Below are positions 44,893-57,400 of a stretch of DNA of 64,000 nt, one piece after another. The notes below the pieces were generated by a model. It worked only from the letters and a program-made list of their open reading frames with translations. It was not told the origin of the DNA and did not search any database. Position numbers and translations under genes: made by a program. Source of the DNA: Bimuria novae-zelandiae CBS 107.79 (taxonomy: Eukaryota > Ascomycota > Dothideomycetes > Pleosporales > Didymosphaeriaceae); assembly GCA_010015655.1 (NCBI GenBank), contig ML976787.1:62001-126000 (forward strand). Direction: 5' to 3'. The first letter of the stretch is position 1, and every line of letters starts with the position of its first letter.

Positions 44893-45745
44893 GGTGGAGG
44901 ACGGAGTACGTCTATGCTAGATAGGTGGAAAGGTAGTCGTGCGTCGTATGCTCAATCGATGCTGTAACGAAATCGTCCTCGGATCAGTAGCGTAGCGTCC
45001 GAGACTGGAGCTCGTCCGCTCTATTCCGCCGAAAGAGGATCGTGTCCAAGAGCAATGCCGGCGTCCGCGGATGGCGGCGGATGAAGTGTGGAGCGAAGTC
45101 CCGTGGTGAATGGGCGTGGGAAAAGGCCCTTCGTGGAGGTTAAGGTCTGCAGGTGCTCCAAGGCGTCAGAGCCAGGCAGCCCCGCGAATGATATGATGCT
45201 AGCGTAGTGATCGGAATAGAGATAGCGGACGTCCAGGAACGGCGGTCGCAGTAACGACGTGCGACTGACGAGGAAAAGGGTGGCGTGTGACAGAAGGGAT
45301 TATTACGCGGGTCCCTATGAGGAGAGCAGAAGTTCTACGTTGTCGCGGAGAGAAAGCGCGGCCGACTGAGGGGCATTCGCGGAGTTTGGGCTGAGAGGTC
45401 GGTCCTAGGAGCAGCTTTCATCCCGACCTACCACGCCGTCAGCTCCATCAAAGACGGCATAACGAGAGGACGGCAGCCGCTGACTCAAAGTGACGGCCGA
45501 GTTGCTCTTCCGCGCACCCGTCCCTCTGTTTTTTGCACAATCGATCCGCTATTCCCGGGACCCGCCACTGCACATCATCCGCGCCTTGTCGTTCCTGAGC
45601 CTGGGCCTCTCCGTCAACACCAAAGAAATCTCTGAGCCAGTAGCAACACTCCTCGAGTCCTACCAGGCACAGAATTTTTTGTTGGCCGTTGCTTACCGTT
45701 TTTTCTTGAATACTAGTGCCCAAACCTCCCGCCAAAGCCCGCAGA
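44893..45745. promoter_or_regulatory. Divergent promoter region, kinase / SVF1
   Basis: The 853-bp interval between the kinase start (-) and the SVF1 start (+). Frames within it are short. No domain is seen. Confidence 0.4.
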
Positions 45746-47081
45746 ATGTTTCGCTGGGCCCAGCAGCAGTGAGTACCTCCAGGCTCCCTCGACTGCTTCT
45801 TGGCGCGTGCCGCGGTTGTGCAGCTTCTGCGGCCCTAACTCGTTCCGTATCTGCTGGGGCTCACGATTATGCAGGTTGGCCAATGTCGCCGGTACCCAGG
45901 AGCCCGAGTACGGTCCCGAGGCCATCCACCCGGTGGGCAAGAATCCCGGCGACCCCGCCTTCACGGAGCTCACGAAGGAGCACCTGAAGTGGAAGCTCGT
46001 CGAGCAGACCTGCGTCGAGACACAGACGTACTATCTCCAGGCCGACAGTGGCCATTTCTGCTTCTTGCAGGTCATATACAACAACATAGCGTAAGACCTG
46101 CCCTCCATTCCATTGAACACGTCTGACAGTCAAACAGCGGTCTGCGCATTACTACCCAGTTCAATGTCAAGATCTGGTATCCGAACAACGAGAAGCCTGC
46201 TATCTGGACCAGTGACCCCCTTGAGAATCATGGGTTCGATGACGACCAATATTCATTCTTCGCCGACGGTATCTCGATCGAGCTCGCCCTGGATGGGTCC
46301 TCCTACCATATCAAATCTGCGCGCAACGAGAAAAGCTACGTTGACATCAAGTTTCAACGAGCCGCTCCTGGGTTCATGGGCGGATCGGACGGCACGACCA
46401 ACTATGGCACCGACCCGAAGGCGCCGTGGGGATCTATGAGGCACGCTTTCTGGCCGAGGGCCAACGTGGAGGGCCGGATCATCTCGCAGGGCGAGCAAAT
46501 TGATTTCAAGGGCCGGGGCATGTTCAGCATGGCCCTGCAGGGCATGAAGCCGCACCATGCGGGTATGTAATCGTGGAGAACCCTTCTCGCCAAAACTGAC
46601 ATGAACAGCTGCACGATGGAATTTTGTCAATTTCCAGTCGCCGACCTACTCCGCGATTCTAATGGAGTTCACGACTCCTGCCTCGTATGCCTCGACTGTG
46701 GTCCGCGTCAGCGGTATCGCGACCGATGGCAAGCTGCTTCTTGCCAATACCAATGCCGGCGACGTAAAGCACACGGCTAGTAAGAAGGACGCGGATAACG
46801 ATTGGCCAGAACCAACCGCAGCGAGCTACGAATGGGAAGGCAAGACAGAGGATGGCAAGGACATCTCTGCACATTTGGAGGGTAGCCTTGGGGACCGTCT
46901 CGACCGTGTGGACGTTATGGCGGAGGTCCCAGGCTTCATCAAATCCATTGCTGCTACCGCGGCTGGCACAAAGCCCTATATCTACCAGTTCCTCCCAAAG
47001 TTGACGATCAAGGTCAAGGTGGGAGATGAAGTGAAGGAGGAGGAAGGTACGCTGTTCACCGAGGCGACTTTCATCTCGTAG
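45746..47081 (+). CDS. svf1: SVF1 survival factor
   Basis: Exons 45746-45768 (23 nt), 45875-46090, 46138-46562 and 46609-47081 give about 378 residues, close to yeast Svf1. The tiny first exon encodes MFRWAQQ, completed by [20 protein letters not shown]. Family hallmarks include [56 protein letters not shown] and [20 protein letters not shown]. Svf1 has two lipocalin-like domains. In yeast it supports survival under oxidative stress and has been implicated in ceramide transfer from ER to Golgi. The N-terminal helix, split over the first intron, is the reported membrane-association region. A transposon lies 315 bp downstream of the stop. Confidence 0.93.
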
Positions 47082-47395
47082 ACGACTGGCAGCACATTGG
47101 ATAGACCTACGACACCAAGCATTTAATGACTCCATGACACTCAGGACAGGCGCTTGAGGATTTAATAGAATTATAATTACTTTGGGAATGAACAGTGCCA
47201 GTTTAATGATGGTTATTGTTCTACCGGCTTCAGCGACAGCTGCTAAGTTCTACTGTACCACATAATTGTTAGGTGGCAGCAACGTGCGATCGACTATGAA
47301 ATCTGACAAGCAAGTCAGCCGCGTGTTTGGCCATTCAAGCCGGGTTGGCAGCGTCGTTCCTTCCGCAAACAGTCCCGCACACAGGTGCACACTTA

Positions 47396-49175
47396 CAATG
47401 GGTGGAAAAAAGTGGACTATCGCTCACGTGAAATTCCTTGGCTGAACACCGAAAATTTCAGCTACATCGTGAATTTACCATCAAAGTAGCTTTTAAGCAG
47501 CAATATACTAGATGTAAAGGTATTTAAATTATGCCGTAAAGTTGTTATTATAATCAGCTTTTTTACAAGCTTTAGCCACATCACGAAAGTAATCAGGATA
47601 GAGTTAATAAGCTATATATTACCTCATTGTCTTATCTTCCTGCCAAACAGATTGTACAAATGCCACTGTATTATTTTTAGCTTGTTTTAACGCGCTCTTC
47701 ACTTCGTAGTCCTTTAAGAAACCCTTAAGCCTGCTAAAACAGCGCTTAATTAGGTGTAGATTAGGTAAGTTAGGGGAGTGCGGAGCAAAGCGTATATCCT
47801 TCTCTTTAATTTCGGGTGCGCAATATCGGAGCCCTAGGCTATAAAGGTAGACGTTATCTTACACTAAAAACACCTAAGCATAGGGGTTGTTAGCGCGTAC
47901 AGCTTCGTAGTAGGGAAAAACAACATCCTTAAGCACCTGTTTAGCGTACCAGATCCCGTTTATGCCCTTCCCACTTTTATATACAAAGTCCTCGTATTTA
48001 AAGAACTTATCAGGAGTAATAGGGTTTTTATAACTAGCCTAGAGGGCTCCTCCCTTCTTGCTAGTAGCTTAATTAGCAGCCTTAGCAGCCTTATTATAGT
48101 AAAGAATATTATAATTAATCTTACTAAAAGCGCGCTCTTTTTAGGTGCCAGCAACGTTTGCACGGGCCCTCTTATTATTAATTAATTTACAAGCCCTCTT
48201 ATTAGCTTTACGTACGCGCTTAAGTATCTCCTCGCAATTCTCCTCCTCCTCTACTACCTATACTAAATATAGGCGTTTTAGACTACAAATAGTAGTATTA
48301 GTAGACGTAGCAGCGTAGATTATAAGGCTAAAAGAGGGTAGGCAATACGGGAGGGCGTATTTATTAGCTAGAGCGCCACGTGCCCTTTAAACGTACTGCT
48401 TGCCTCCGCGAAGATTCCTACCTCTAATTAATTTGCTAGTTTCGTCGTAGTAAACAAATATAAGCTTAGGAGCAAAGCGCTTGTGTGTAGTAAAGATCTA
48501 GGCAACGTAGCGCTCTTGGTTGCGTATATCGTCGTCGTCAAGCTTAGGCTTCTTTAGGCGTACACCTCGTACAATAGCGTAGGTGTAGTCGTAATCGCGG
48601 TGCTCGTGAGCAATTTTGACTAGTATAGGACGGCTTACTATAATCCCGACCTCTTAGAGGACGTGGCGGGTTAATTCTTTAATATTATAAGTGCTAAATT
48701 ATATAATAGCGTTGCGTATTTAAGCACTAAGCTTGCTGCCGTTACGTACCTTAGGTTTAGCTCTAGGGGGACCGATACGGGTAGCATGGACTTTAGCTAG
48801 CAAATTATTAAGCGATGGGTTAAGCAAGGCCTCCGCACAAGCCTTTTCAACCTTCTTAAAGACTTTCTGTGGTGTTAAGATGCTCAAACCCATCGCGCCA
48901 GCGATATAGGCGTATTCAGTGTTCGAGAGCTTGCGTAGGGCTACGATAGCACCTTTCTGAGCCTCTGTAAGGTTGCGAGAGTCGTTCGGGCGGCCACTAG
49001 TGCGTTGAGGTGGCATAATGGGTGTTGTTGGCGAAAAAAATCGCTATATACGAGGTGGTGATAGAGTCCTGGTGTTCAGTTTGGAGCTAAGGCACGGACC
49101 AAGTGCCCTTATTGATAAGATAACTAGCGCCTTGGCAGTTCACGTGAGCGATAGTCCACTTTTTTCCACCCATTG
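47396..49175 (-). mobile_element. Tc1/mariner-family transposon with perfect 37-bp inverted repeats
   Basis: The ends CAATGGGTGGAAAAAAGTGG... are identical inverted copies for 37 bp (47396-47432 and 49139-49175) and are flanked by TA duplicates (47394-47395, 49176-49177). It is 1780 bp long. The minus strand starts at 49016 (MPPQRTSGRPNDSRNLTEAQ, an HTH with RKLSNTEYAYIAGAMGLS) and continues through stops into a DDE core: VYYDETS, DNVYLYSLGL and APHSPNLPNLHLIKRCF (usually SPDLNPIE). It is AT-rich with many TAG/TAA, so RIP-like decay is likely. It sits between SVF1 and the H4 variant gene. Confidence 0.9.
47600..49016 (-). pseudogene. Tc1-type transposase, broken
   Basis: The first 98 codons are open (48720-49016). 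After that, at least seven stops interrupt recognisable DDE_3 sequence. The third catalytic position reads Asn in SPNLPN where Asp is usual. No function is expected. Confidence 0.8.
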
Positions 49176-49325
49176 TAGTTTACCCCGCAAACGGTCAGCT
49201 GATAGCGCGCCTGGGCGTGACCTCCGCGACATCTCGCTTTCCACGCTTGGCAGCGGTTGTCGTTACGCCTTGTTATCCCTCGACGGCAACCAACGCCCGG
49301 TCCTACAACAGTCATTACAACTGCG

Positions 49326-50098
49326 ATGGCGACTCCGCGCCCTGCTCAGCGTTTCGGCAACGGAACCCAGCGCTTTGTCCCTGGAAGTGGGGGAAACGGC
49401 TTCACCCGGCTGCTGCCGCGACCGATACCTGCACCGCCGTCTGCAAGTCGCTCGGTGTCGTCCATTGCAACACCGTCTCGAGCGACGCAGATGGGCCTGG
49501 GCCTAGGCAAGGGTTTAGGCAAGGGCAAAGGTGCCGTCGGCTTGGGGACGAAAGGACTGTTGAAGAGGCACAAGTAAGTCTAAATTTCTACAATGACAAG
49601 CAAGCATACTGACGGTTCGACTAGGAAGTTGCAGAGAGATACTATTCAGGGCATCACCAAGGGGGACATTCGGTAAGGCACACTTTCCCAGCCTGCTCGC
49701 ATCCTAGACGCACGATCTTTTTTGGGCTATTTTCCAAAATAAAGTATTAACGTAAACGTAGGCGACTAGCTCGCCGTGGTGGCATCAAGCGCATCTCCGC
49801 CATGGTCTATGAGGATGTCCGCGATGCGCTTAGGGAACGCATTCGAACGGTATGATACTTCTGCTCTCCTACATATGGATATCGTAGCTAATTATGCATC
49901 TTGCATAGATCCTGCGCGACATCGTTGCCATCGTGGAGTCCGACAACCGCAAGACTGTGGTGGTACAGGATGTTATCTTCACGCTTAACCGAGTATGTAT
50001 CTTAGTTCTAGTCTGTCTACGATATCTAACCGTTGTAGCTCGGGTGGACGATATACGGGTTCGACGCAGCCTTTAATGGCAGGTCGCGAAAAGGATGA
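49326..50098 (+). CDS. Histone H4 variant with long N-terminal extension
   Basis: Five exons join in frame: 49326-49573, 49625-49672, 49762-49849, 49909-49992 and 50039-50098, 175 residues. The C-terminal half is a complete H4 histone fold: KLQRDTIQGITKGDIR / [20 protein letters not shown] / ILRDIVAIVESDNRKTVVVQ / DVIFTLNRLGWTIYGFDAAF. Canonical H4 has [36 protein letters not shown] and GRTLYGFGG, so identity is clear but divergence is large for a histone. Exon 1 adds about 60 residues of Pro/Ser/Arg-rich sequence before a GLGLGKGLGKGKG tail that mimics the acetylatable H4 tail. Neurospora crassa has a divergent H4 variant (hH4v), and this is probably its orthologue. Other fungal H4 genes usually have fewer introns. 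A transposon ends 150 bp upstream of the ATG. Confidence 0.9.
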
Positions 50099-51850
50099 GT
50101 GGGTCGTCGAATCACCACCTCGTGCTTGCTAGGTGAAGCCGCATCAAAGATTCCACGACTATTTTTACGGGACATGCGACTTCTCGGTGTTTAAGGTGTT
50201 GAGAGAATACCCAGGCGTCGGTGACGGTATGCCAAGCGTACTCTCTTCGGAGACGGATCAGTTTTGCAGTTTGTACATATGCGAGACAAACGTCATTATC
50301 AAAGGTACTATCTCTTGGAGGGCTGAATTTGAGGCCAAAGAGTATTCATCTGACTCTGTAATAGCATCGTCCACGAAGGAGAAAATGATGCCCTAGTAGC
50401 TTCAATCGAACTTATAGGGTGTTCCTGACATTTGTGACCTCGTCGTCTCTATTACCATGTCTTACGATTATCGCTACATCGACCTTCACAGACTTAGGCT
50501 GCAAATGCCCATCTACAGTCTTTCGCAAGACGAATTGCCTAACGAATACAGGGCAACTGAGGTAGAGCAAGGTTTTTACGTGTGTGACCACAGCTTCTGA
50601 GGAGGCCCCATGCGATAACATAAACTCACAAGCATTGTTACACCGTAGCAACGGTATCCGACATCGGCACGCATATATTCCGTCTTCGGGCAAAGATACA
50701 GAATCCAATGCGATTATCTCTCAGAAGAATGATGGTCTGACTACGAGGCGACTGAAGTCACAGTACAGTTTCGGGTCCGTCACCGCTATATCAGGAAGCT
50801 GACGCGCGATGGCATTGCAAGATGTGAAGATGCGGTGAGTGGCTCCACGCCGCTTACAGTAACACCAATTGGCCCGAGACCTGTTTTCGGCGGAAGCGCA
50901 TCGGTTCCTGACAAGACGCAAGGCGTCATGATGAAGAGAGATGGTGCAATGAAGCCTCACCTTACCGTAAACAGTTTAGCGCGGCTTCAACGATCAGCCA
51001 CCACGATCTCGCTCTTCAACGTCTCTCTTCAGGAGGATTCCGGGGTAGACTGTCAGTCGGGCTCATTGGGCGCTTATCGTCATCATGAGTCACTTTCGAT
51101 ACCTAACGGCGGACACATCTCCGATAGCAACCAGAGAACACAACGAAAGCTGTATGCTACATGTTATGTCCGAACCTGGCAAATCGGGGACATTGAACCC
51201 CATTAAACTGAGTACCCAGAGCGGAAATAATGGAACCGTGAGAGCATTACCCACATGGTTGTGAAAGCAAACATCTACTGCCGGACAGTATACGCCACGC
51301 AAGTAGTGATCTATATAATTCTTGGCTATTCTATGTTCTCCGGAGCCGCTGCAGCGTCTATTGTGGGGAAGTACGTTTGATAGTGCGGCAATTTGTCCGT
51401 GCGAGACGGCATGGTGTGCTATTGCGCCATCGATGCTGACCTTATAATGTTGACATAATATCTCTAGGACGTGTGCCACAAACGGTTCAGAACTTGTACC
51501 ACATAAGTAGATGGATAAAGCCTTCTTGCTTTTTCTTTCTCTACTTTGACTTCTTTATTCCCACTTTCACATTGGGCGTTATCTTGACCGCTCCTGACTA
51601 GGACAACGCACCTGCCTCACAGCTTATCGCACCCTCAAAACCTCATTGGTCACTACACGTCAGACGAAGATAAAGTGAAGATATTAGGCAATTCCTCCCT
51701 TTGGGATTTTACCAAAAACACAGCTTGTGTTGTTTAGAGGCCTCCCGCTGCACTGCTGGTTGTCACTGTTGATTGGCGACTGTCCATACTCGGTCCGGAC
51801 AGCAGATACTCCACTTAATCTATCACAACGGTACCACAAAAACATCCATA
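50099..51850. other. Long gene-free interval
   Basis: 1.75 kb with scattered frames up to 129 codons and no firm domain. The minus frame at 51090-51479 has a faintly ankyrin-like stretch (IAHHAVSHGQIAALSNVLP) and could be a pseudogene scrap. The last about 250 bp are the promoter of the dioxygenase gene. Confidence 0.45.
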
Positions 51851-53165
51851 ATGGCTCCCGGCCTCGTTGAAACAGCGACCGAGGTCACCCAAGTTGCTAC
51901 TAAAGACCTCCACACCAGCCTCAAGTCTATTGGCAACAAGCACAACTACGTCCCCGGTCGCACCATCGTCAAGAAGCACGACGAAACATACAAATATGAA
52001 GACCTACGACCACGCTTTCCCGACATCACCTGGCCAGCCCTGACCCCAGTCGAGTACCAGGACAAGGGCCTCCTCGGCGACGCCAACTTCAAGCACCTGC
52101 TCGCCGCTGCCACGGATGTGTTCGACTACGTCCCCAAGGTCGGCACCGAAATCCACGGCGTCGACCTCGCCAACCTCACCGACCTCCAGAAGAATGATCT
52201 AGCCAGACTGATTGCCACGAGAGGAGTTGTATTCTTCCGGGACCAAAAGAACTTCGGCATCGATGAGCAGAGAGCGCTGGGCAAGTACTTTGGCGAGCTC
52301 CATTCACACGCTACGACAGCCATGCCGAGGCGAGAAGGGCTCGAGGATGTGCACGTCGTGTTTACGGGAGAGGATTCACCAGATCTGCGGGCCATGTTCA
52401 CGCCGACGTTCTTGTGGCACTCGGATGTACGTCCCCCCTCACCCACCCGCATCACTATCGCGACCAAAGAGTGCTAACGCGTGATCTCAGGTAACCTACG
52501 AAGAGCAACCCCCTTCCTACACGTCCCTCAAAGTCCTCACCGGCCCTCCCCGCGGCGGCGGCGGCGACACCCTCTGGTCCTCGCAATACGCTGCCTACGA
52601 CGCCCTCTCGCCGGCCATGCAGAAATACCTCGAGTCGCTCACCGCACTCCACTCCGCAGAACTCCAAGCCCAAGGATCCCGCGAGCTGGGCCGCACCGTC
52701 CGGCGTGAACCCGTGACCACCGCGCACCCGCTCGTCCGCACGAACCCGGTTACAGGCTGGAAATCCCTGTTCTTCAACCCCGGGTTCGTCACCAAGATCG
52801 TGGGCGTCCCGAAGACGGAGAGCGACCACATCATTGGGTTCTTGAACGAGCTTGTGGCGACGGGGGTGGAGGCGCAGGTTAGGTTCCAGTGGGGAGAGGG
52901 CGATGTGGCGTTTTGGGATAATAGGGTTTGCGTAAGTGATCTGTATTTATGGATGAGGTGTGGGGAAGGCTAATACGGTGGACAGAATCACTCTGCGAGT
53001 TACGGCTTTGCGCCGCACAGGAGGCATGCGGTGCGCGTGTGCTGCCGGGCTGAGCGCCCGTATTTGGACCCGGAGAGTAAGAGTCAGGAGGAGGAGCTTG
53101 CGGAGAGGTATGGCATTCCGAAGGCGAATAAGGACGGCTCGGGGGTGGTGAATTATAATGACTAA
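51851..53165 (+). CDS. TauD/TfdA-family Fe(II)/2-oxoglutarate dioxygenase
   Basis: Exons 51851-52426, 52491-52931 and 52986-53165, all whole codons, give 398 residues. The family core is plain: YVPKVGTEIHGVDLANLTD, LIATRGVVFFRDQKNFG, the metal motif in FLWHSDVTYEEQPPSYT (His-x-Asp), RTNPVTGWKSLFFNPGF (2-oxoglutarate region), and WDNRVCNHSASYGFAPHRRH with the distal His and Arg. Such enzymes hydroxylate small substrates using 2-oxoglutarate and O2. Fungal members include sulfonate/taurine and alpha-ketoglutarate-dependent sulfonate dioxygenases. The substrate is not deducible here and no sulfur gene lies nearby. There is no signal peptide, so it is cytosolic. The start is the ATG in CATAATGGCTCCC. 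Confidence 0.9.
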
Positions 53166-53753
53166 GGAGGGTGGCGGGTGTGCTCGGTCTCCAGTGGTCT
53201 TTCTTCTGTTCTTTGCACCTTTAGGCGTAAGGGTTTGAGAGACAACATGGTATGGTGCCAGACTTAGATATATTTGCTGCGGCTTAGCGATGGGAGTTCT
53301 TGGGGTCATTTTACGATATGAGGCATGGCGGAATGGAATGTATATACAGCTCCCCCTGCTTAGAGATATTGTGGACATAATTGATTTCAGTGACAGCCAT
53401 GACCATGTTGCATGACACTCAGGTACGCATCAGATTGAACGTAGTTTATTCCATATTTTCATGGTGTCTTCCCACGTACGGAGAGGATAAGTCGACCGAT
53501 CGTTTTCGCCACCGCATCGTGAATGTCGAATCGCACCGTAATCAATGACAGAAAAGTTGAGAACCATAGCCGTGACTGATTTGAACGCCCAAGCGCCGCT
53601 ACACCCATGCATAACGCTGCAGATTCAACTCCATTCCGATCCCACTGTGTGCGAGTCCCAGTTTACGCCAGTCCCTCCTGCCAAAAAACGGCCCAGCTTC
53701 TCTTTACAGATGGCATATGTTTCCTTCCTCACTCGGAGTAAAATTTCCCACCA
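53166..53753. other. Convergent 3' flanks
   Basis: The spacer between the dioxygenase (+) and the small membrane protein (-). No supportable gene. Confidence 0.5.
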
Positions 53754-54062
53754 TCACCGTCTCCAAAAGCCCGTCAGCGCATCGAAGCTCACGGGGACCG
53801 GTAGCCCATTGATATGCATCCACCGCACGTCGTCTTTCTCGCCGGCAGCCCCCTCACTCCCTCTCCCTTGGTCATCTTTCACTGCGGGCAATCGTGGCGG
53901 CGGCCAAATGCCATGTTCGGCCAATTTGCGCGACATATGGGGGTGGGTGCCTCTGTAGACGCGGGAGAGTTCGTAGCTGACGTAGGCGAGCATGCCGATC
54001 TCGAAGCCGAGCACGAGGTTTTGATATTTTGGCGGGACGATTTTGGCGGTTCGTGGAGCCAT
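53754..54062 (-). CDS. Small single-pass membrane protein, unknown
   Basis: 102 residues from the Met at 54062 (MAPRTAKIVPPKYQNLVLGF). One hydrophobic helix lies at about 14-34 (YQNLVLGFEIGMLAYVSYEL), then a basic stretch (SRVYRGTHPHMSRKLAEHGI) and a soluble tail ending in VRWMHINGLPVPVSFDALTG. I do not recognise the family. The frame is open much further upstream, but this Met has the best context and the upstream part is low-complexity. Size and topology resemble small mitochondrial or ER assembly proteins; that is only an impression. It is divergently transcribed from PRP22. Confidence 0.6.
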   Translation of the reverse strand: MAPRTAKIVPPKYQNLVLGFEIGMLAYVSYELSRVYRGTHPHMSRKLAEHGIWPPPRLPAVKDDQGRGSEGAAGEKDDVRWMHINGLPVPVSFDALTGFWRR

Positions 54063-54475
54063 CGTATCGTGGGAGATGTTAGGACGTTTTGTAGGGGTAT
54101 GCGATGGGGTGAGGGTGGTGATGGGGAGGGGATTGGCGGCGGAGGTGACAGGTGAGTGGCCGGCGGGCGCGGAGAAGGTGCTTGGCAATGGCGATTTGCC
54201 GCTGTAACTTTTGTTCTGCGCGACAAGTACTCCAGTAATGTCGACGATGGGTCGAACTGAGCAGTGATCCCGTGACGCACTGTAGCCTGGTGATTCTGGA
54301 TTGTTTATATAGAGGCGACTTGTGCGCGCCTCCCCTCGACGGCGTTTGCGCAACGGTTCTTCCTTCACAACAACTCTACCGGAGCCCCACAGGCGCATGC
54401 TCCGCGTGAGCTACTTCAAGACTCATTCTACGATTACCCTTCGCATTATTTTATTCATATGGTCACGCGCCCATC
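54063..54475. promoter_or_regulatory. Divergent promoter region, small membrane protein / PRP22
   Basis: 413 bp between outward-pointing starts. No defined element I can support. Confidence 0.4.
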
Positions 54476-57400
54476 ATGGACGATCTCGCCAACCTCGAGT
54501 TCCTCGCGCTCGTCGCCAAAGTCACAGACGAGATTCAGAACCATGTCGGCGTCAGCGACAAGACGCTTGCTGAGTTCATCATCGACCAACACGCCAACGC
54601 GAAAGGCCTCGACGACTTCGAAACGCAGCTGAAAGAAATTGGCGCTGAATTTCCGGCCTCGCTCGTCAAGAGCATCGACCGCTTGATCCTCACGCTGCAC
54701 CCGAAATACAAGAACAAGAAGAAGGACGGCGCAAATGGGAAGGAGCAGCATCCAGATGGCGGCGACGAGACGGATCGAAAGACGCGCGTGTTCAAAGGCC
54801 TGGCGATTCCAGACAAGGAGGTGAACTTTGGTCCAGAAAGCGATGGCGAGGAGACTGGGAAGGCGCAACCGGACGCACTCGATGACACCTTCGCGATGTT
54901 GGAGGGCCTGGCTGGCCCGAAGCCCAGCGAGGGGAGAAGAGAACGTTCTGCACGTAAGAGGAGTATGAGTCCGCTCGGCAGCGACGACGACATGGGCAGA
55001 GGGAGGAATAAGCGCTATAGGCACTCGCGGTCACGGTCCAATTCACGTAGTCCTCGACGGAAACGCGATGATCAACACGACGAGTTTGTTTTCCAGGACG
55101 AGTTCGGGCGCGATCGTGCGGTAAAACGAAAGGACAAAACGCGATCACGGCGAAAGTACCGTGACGAGGACCTCGACGAGTTTCGGCGGCCCCCTACGCC
55201 TGAGATCGACGACGAGCCTGTGCTGCACAAGGTATACAATGGCAAGGTGACTGGTATGAAGCCTTTTGGTGCTTTCGTCAATCTGCAGGGGGTACGAGGC
55301 AAGGTGGACGGTCTAGTCCACGTTTCGCAGATCCAAGAAGGAGCCCGCGTGAACGATCCCTCCGATCTGCTGTCGCGATGGCAAGAGGTCAAAGTCAAGG
55401 TTATCAAGATGGAGGGCGGAAGAATATCACTGTCGATGAAGGAGGTGGATCAGCGGACAGGTCGCGATCTAGCGCCTGCTCAGCGTATAGGAACCGGTGC
55501 AAACATGTCCGCTCTCGGAGGCGCTGCTGGCTTTGGCGACGTACCCGTTGTCGAAGAAGGCTTCAACGGCCGCAGAAACGGCATGCGCAAGCGCATGACT
55601 TCGCCTGAAAGATGGGAAATCAAACAGCTGATCGCTTCTGGCGTCATCCCCAAGTCGGACTACCCGGACATTGACGAAGACTACAATGTGCATATCAACG
55701 GCGAAGGAGGATTTGAAGAGGAGGAGGATGTGGATATTGAGCTGGTAAACGAAGAGCCCAAGTTCTTGGAAGGCCAGACTGCACGAGCATTGGAGCTGTC
55801 ACCCATCCGCGTTGTGAAGGCACCCGATGGATCGCTCAATCGAGCTGCCATGCAAGGCCAGGATCTGGCGCGTGAACGGCGCGATTTGCGTCAACAGGAA
55901 GCCCAGGAGAAAGCTGCAAAGGAGGCCGAAAAGGTCGACCTGAGCAGCCAGTGGAACGACCCAATGGCCCAGCAGCGACAATTTGCAAGCGATCTGCGCA
56001 ACGCTCGAACGAACCAAGCGCCCGAAGCTGTGCCGGAATGGAAGAGGATCGCACAGGGCTCGAAGAATACATCTTTCGGCAAAAGGACGGAGATGTCCAT
56101 GAAGCAGCAAAGGGAGACACTCCCGGTGTACAAATTCAGGAACCAATTGCTCGAGGCTGTTTCCGCGAATCAGATACTCATCGTAGTAGGCGATACTGTA
56201 CGTAACACCCGGCTATGGAGTGATATGTCTCAGACATACTCACGAAGTACTGTACTGTTTGACTTGTACTGACGCCAATTTTAGGGATCTGGCAAAACCA
56301 CGCAAATGACACAGTATCTGGCCGAGGCGGGTTACGCCAATGAGCTCATGATAGGCTGCACTCAACCTCGTCGTGTAGCAGCCATGAGTGTAGCGAAGCG
56401 TGTCGCCGAGGAAGTCGGATGTCAGCTGGGTGCAGAAGTTGGGTACACTATCCGATTTGAAGACAAGACGTCCGATCGCACCGCCATCAAATACATGACA
56501 GACGGTAAGTTCATCCATGCGCTGAGTACTAGCCCCGACATGTTCTATGGCATACTGACTTAATACAGGCATACTCCAAAGAGAGATCCTTTTGGACCCT
56601 TTGCTCAACAAGTACTCATGTATCATGCTTGATGAAGCTCACGAGAGAACAATCGCCACGGATGTGCTCTTTGGGCTGCTTAAAAAGACGCTCAAGAGGC
56701 GACCGGATATGAAGTTGATCGTGACTTCGGCCACCTTGGATGCCGATAAATTCTCCACCTATTTTATGCAGGCCCCCATCTTCAGCATTCCTGGCCGCAC
56801 GTTCCCGGTCGAGATCATGTATTCTCGAGAACCAGAGTCGGATTACTTGGATGCCGCACTGGTAACCGTGATGCAAATACACCTTACGGAACCGCAAGGG
56901 GACATCTTATTGTTCCTGACAGGTAAAGAAGAAATCGACAGCAGCTGCGAGATTCTGAGTGAAAGGATGAAGGCCTTGGGGCCGAATGTACCCGAACTTC
57001 TCATCTTGCCTATTTATTCAGCACTGCCCGGAGAAACTGCGAGCCGGATCTTCGAGCCTGCCCCGCCAGGGACTCGCAAAGTGGTCATTGCCACGAACAT
57101 TGCTGAGACGAGTCTAACCATCGATGGGATTTACTACGTCATTGATCCTGGTTTCGTCAAGCAATCTAGCTACGACAGCAAGCTCGGTATGGACAGACTC
57201 CAGATCACACCCATCTCACAGGCTCAAGCACGACAACGTAGCGGACGCGCGGGTCGAACGGGTCCTGGTAAATGCTTCAGGCTTTATACCGAAGCAGCCT
57301 TCCAAAATGAAATGTTGCCCACGACCATACCAGAGATTCAACGCCAAAATTTGAGTAACACCATACTCATGCTCAAAGCCATGGGTAAGAAACCCCCTGG

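Noticed and set aside
45448..45735. 95-codon minus-strand frame upstream of SVF1
   Set aside because: No domain, overlaps a plus-strand frame and lies in the divergent promoter/leader region.
51090..51479. Minus-strand frame with an ankyrin-like segment
   Set aside because: Only one loose repeat-like stretch, no flanking repeats and no splice continuation. Too weak to list as a gene.
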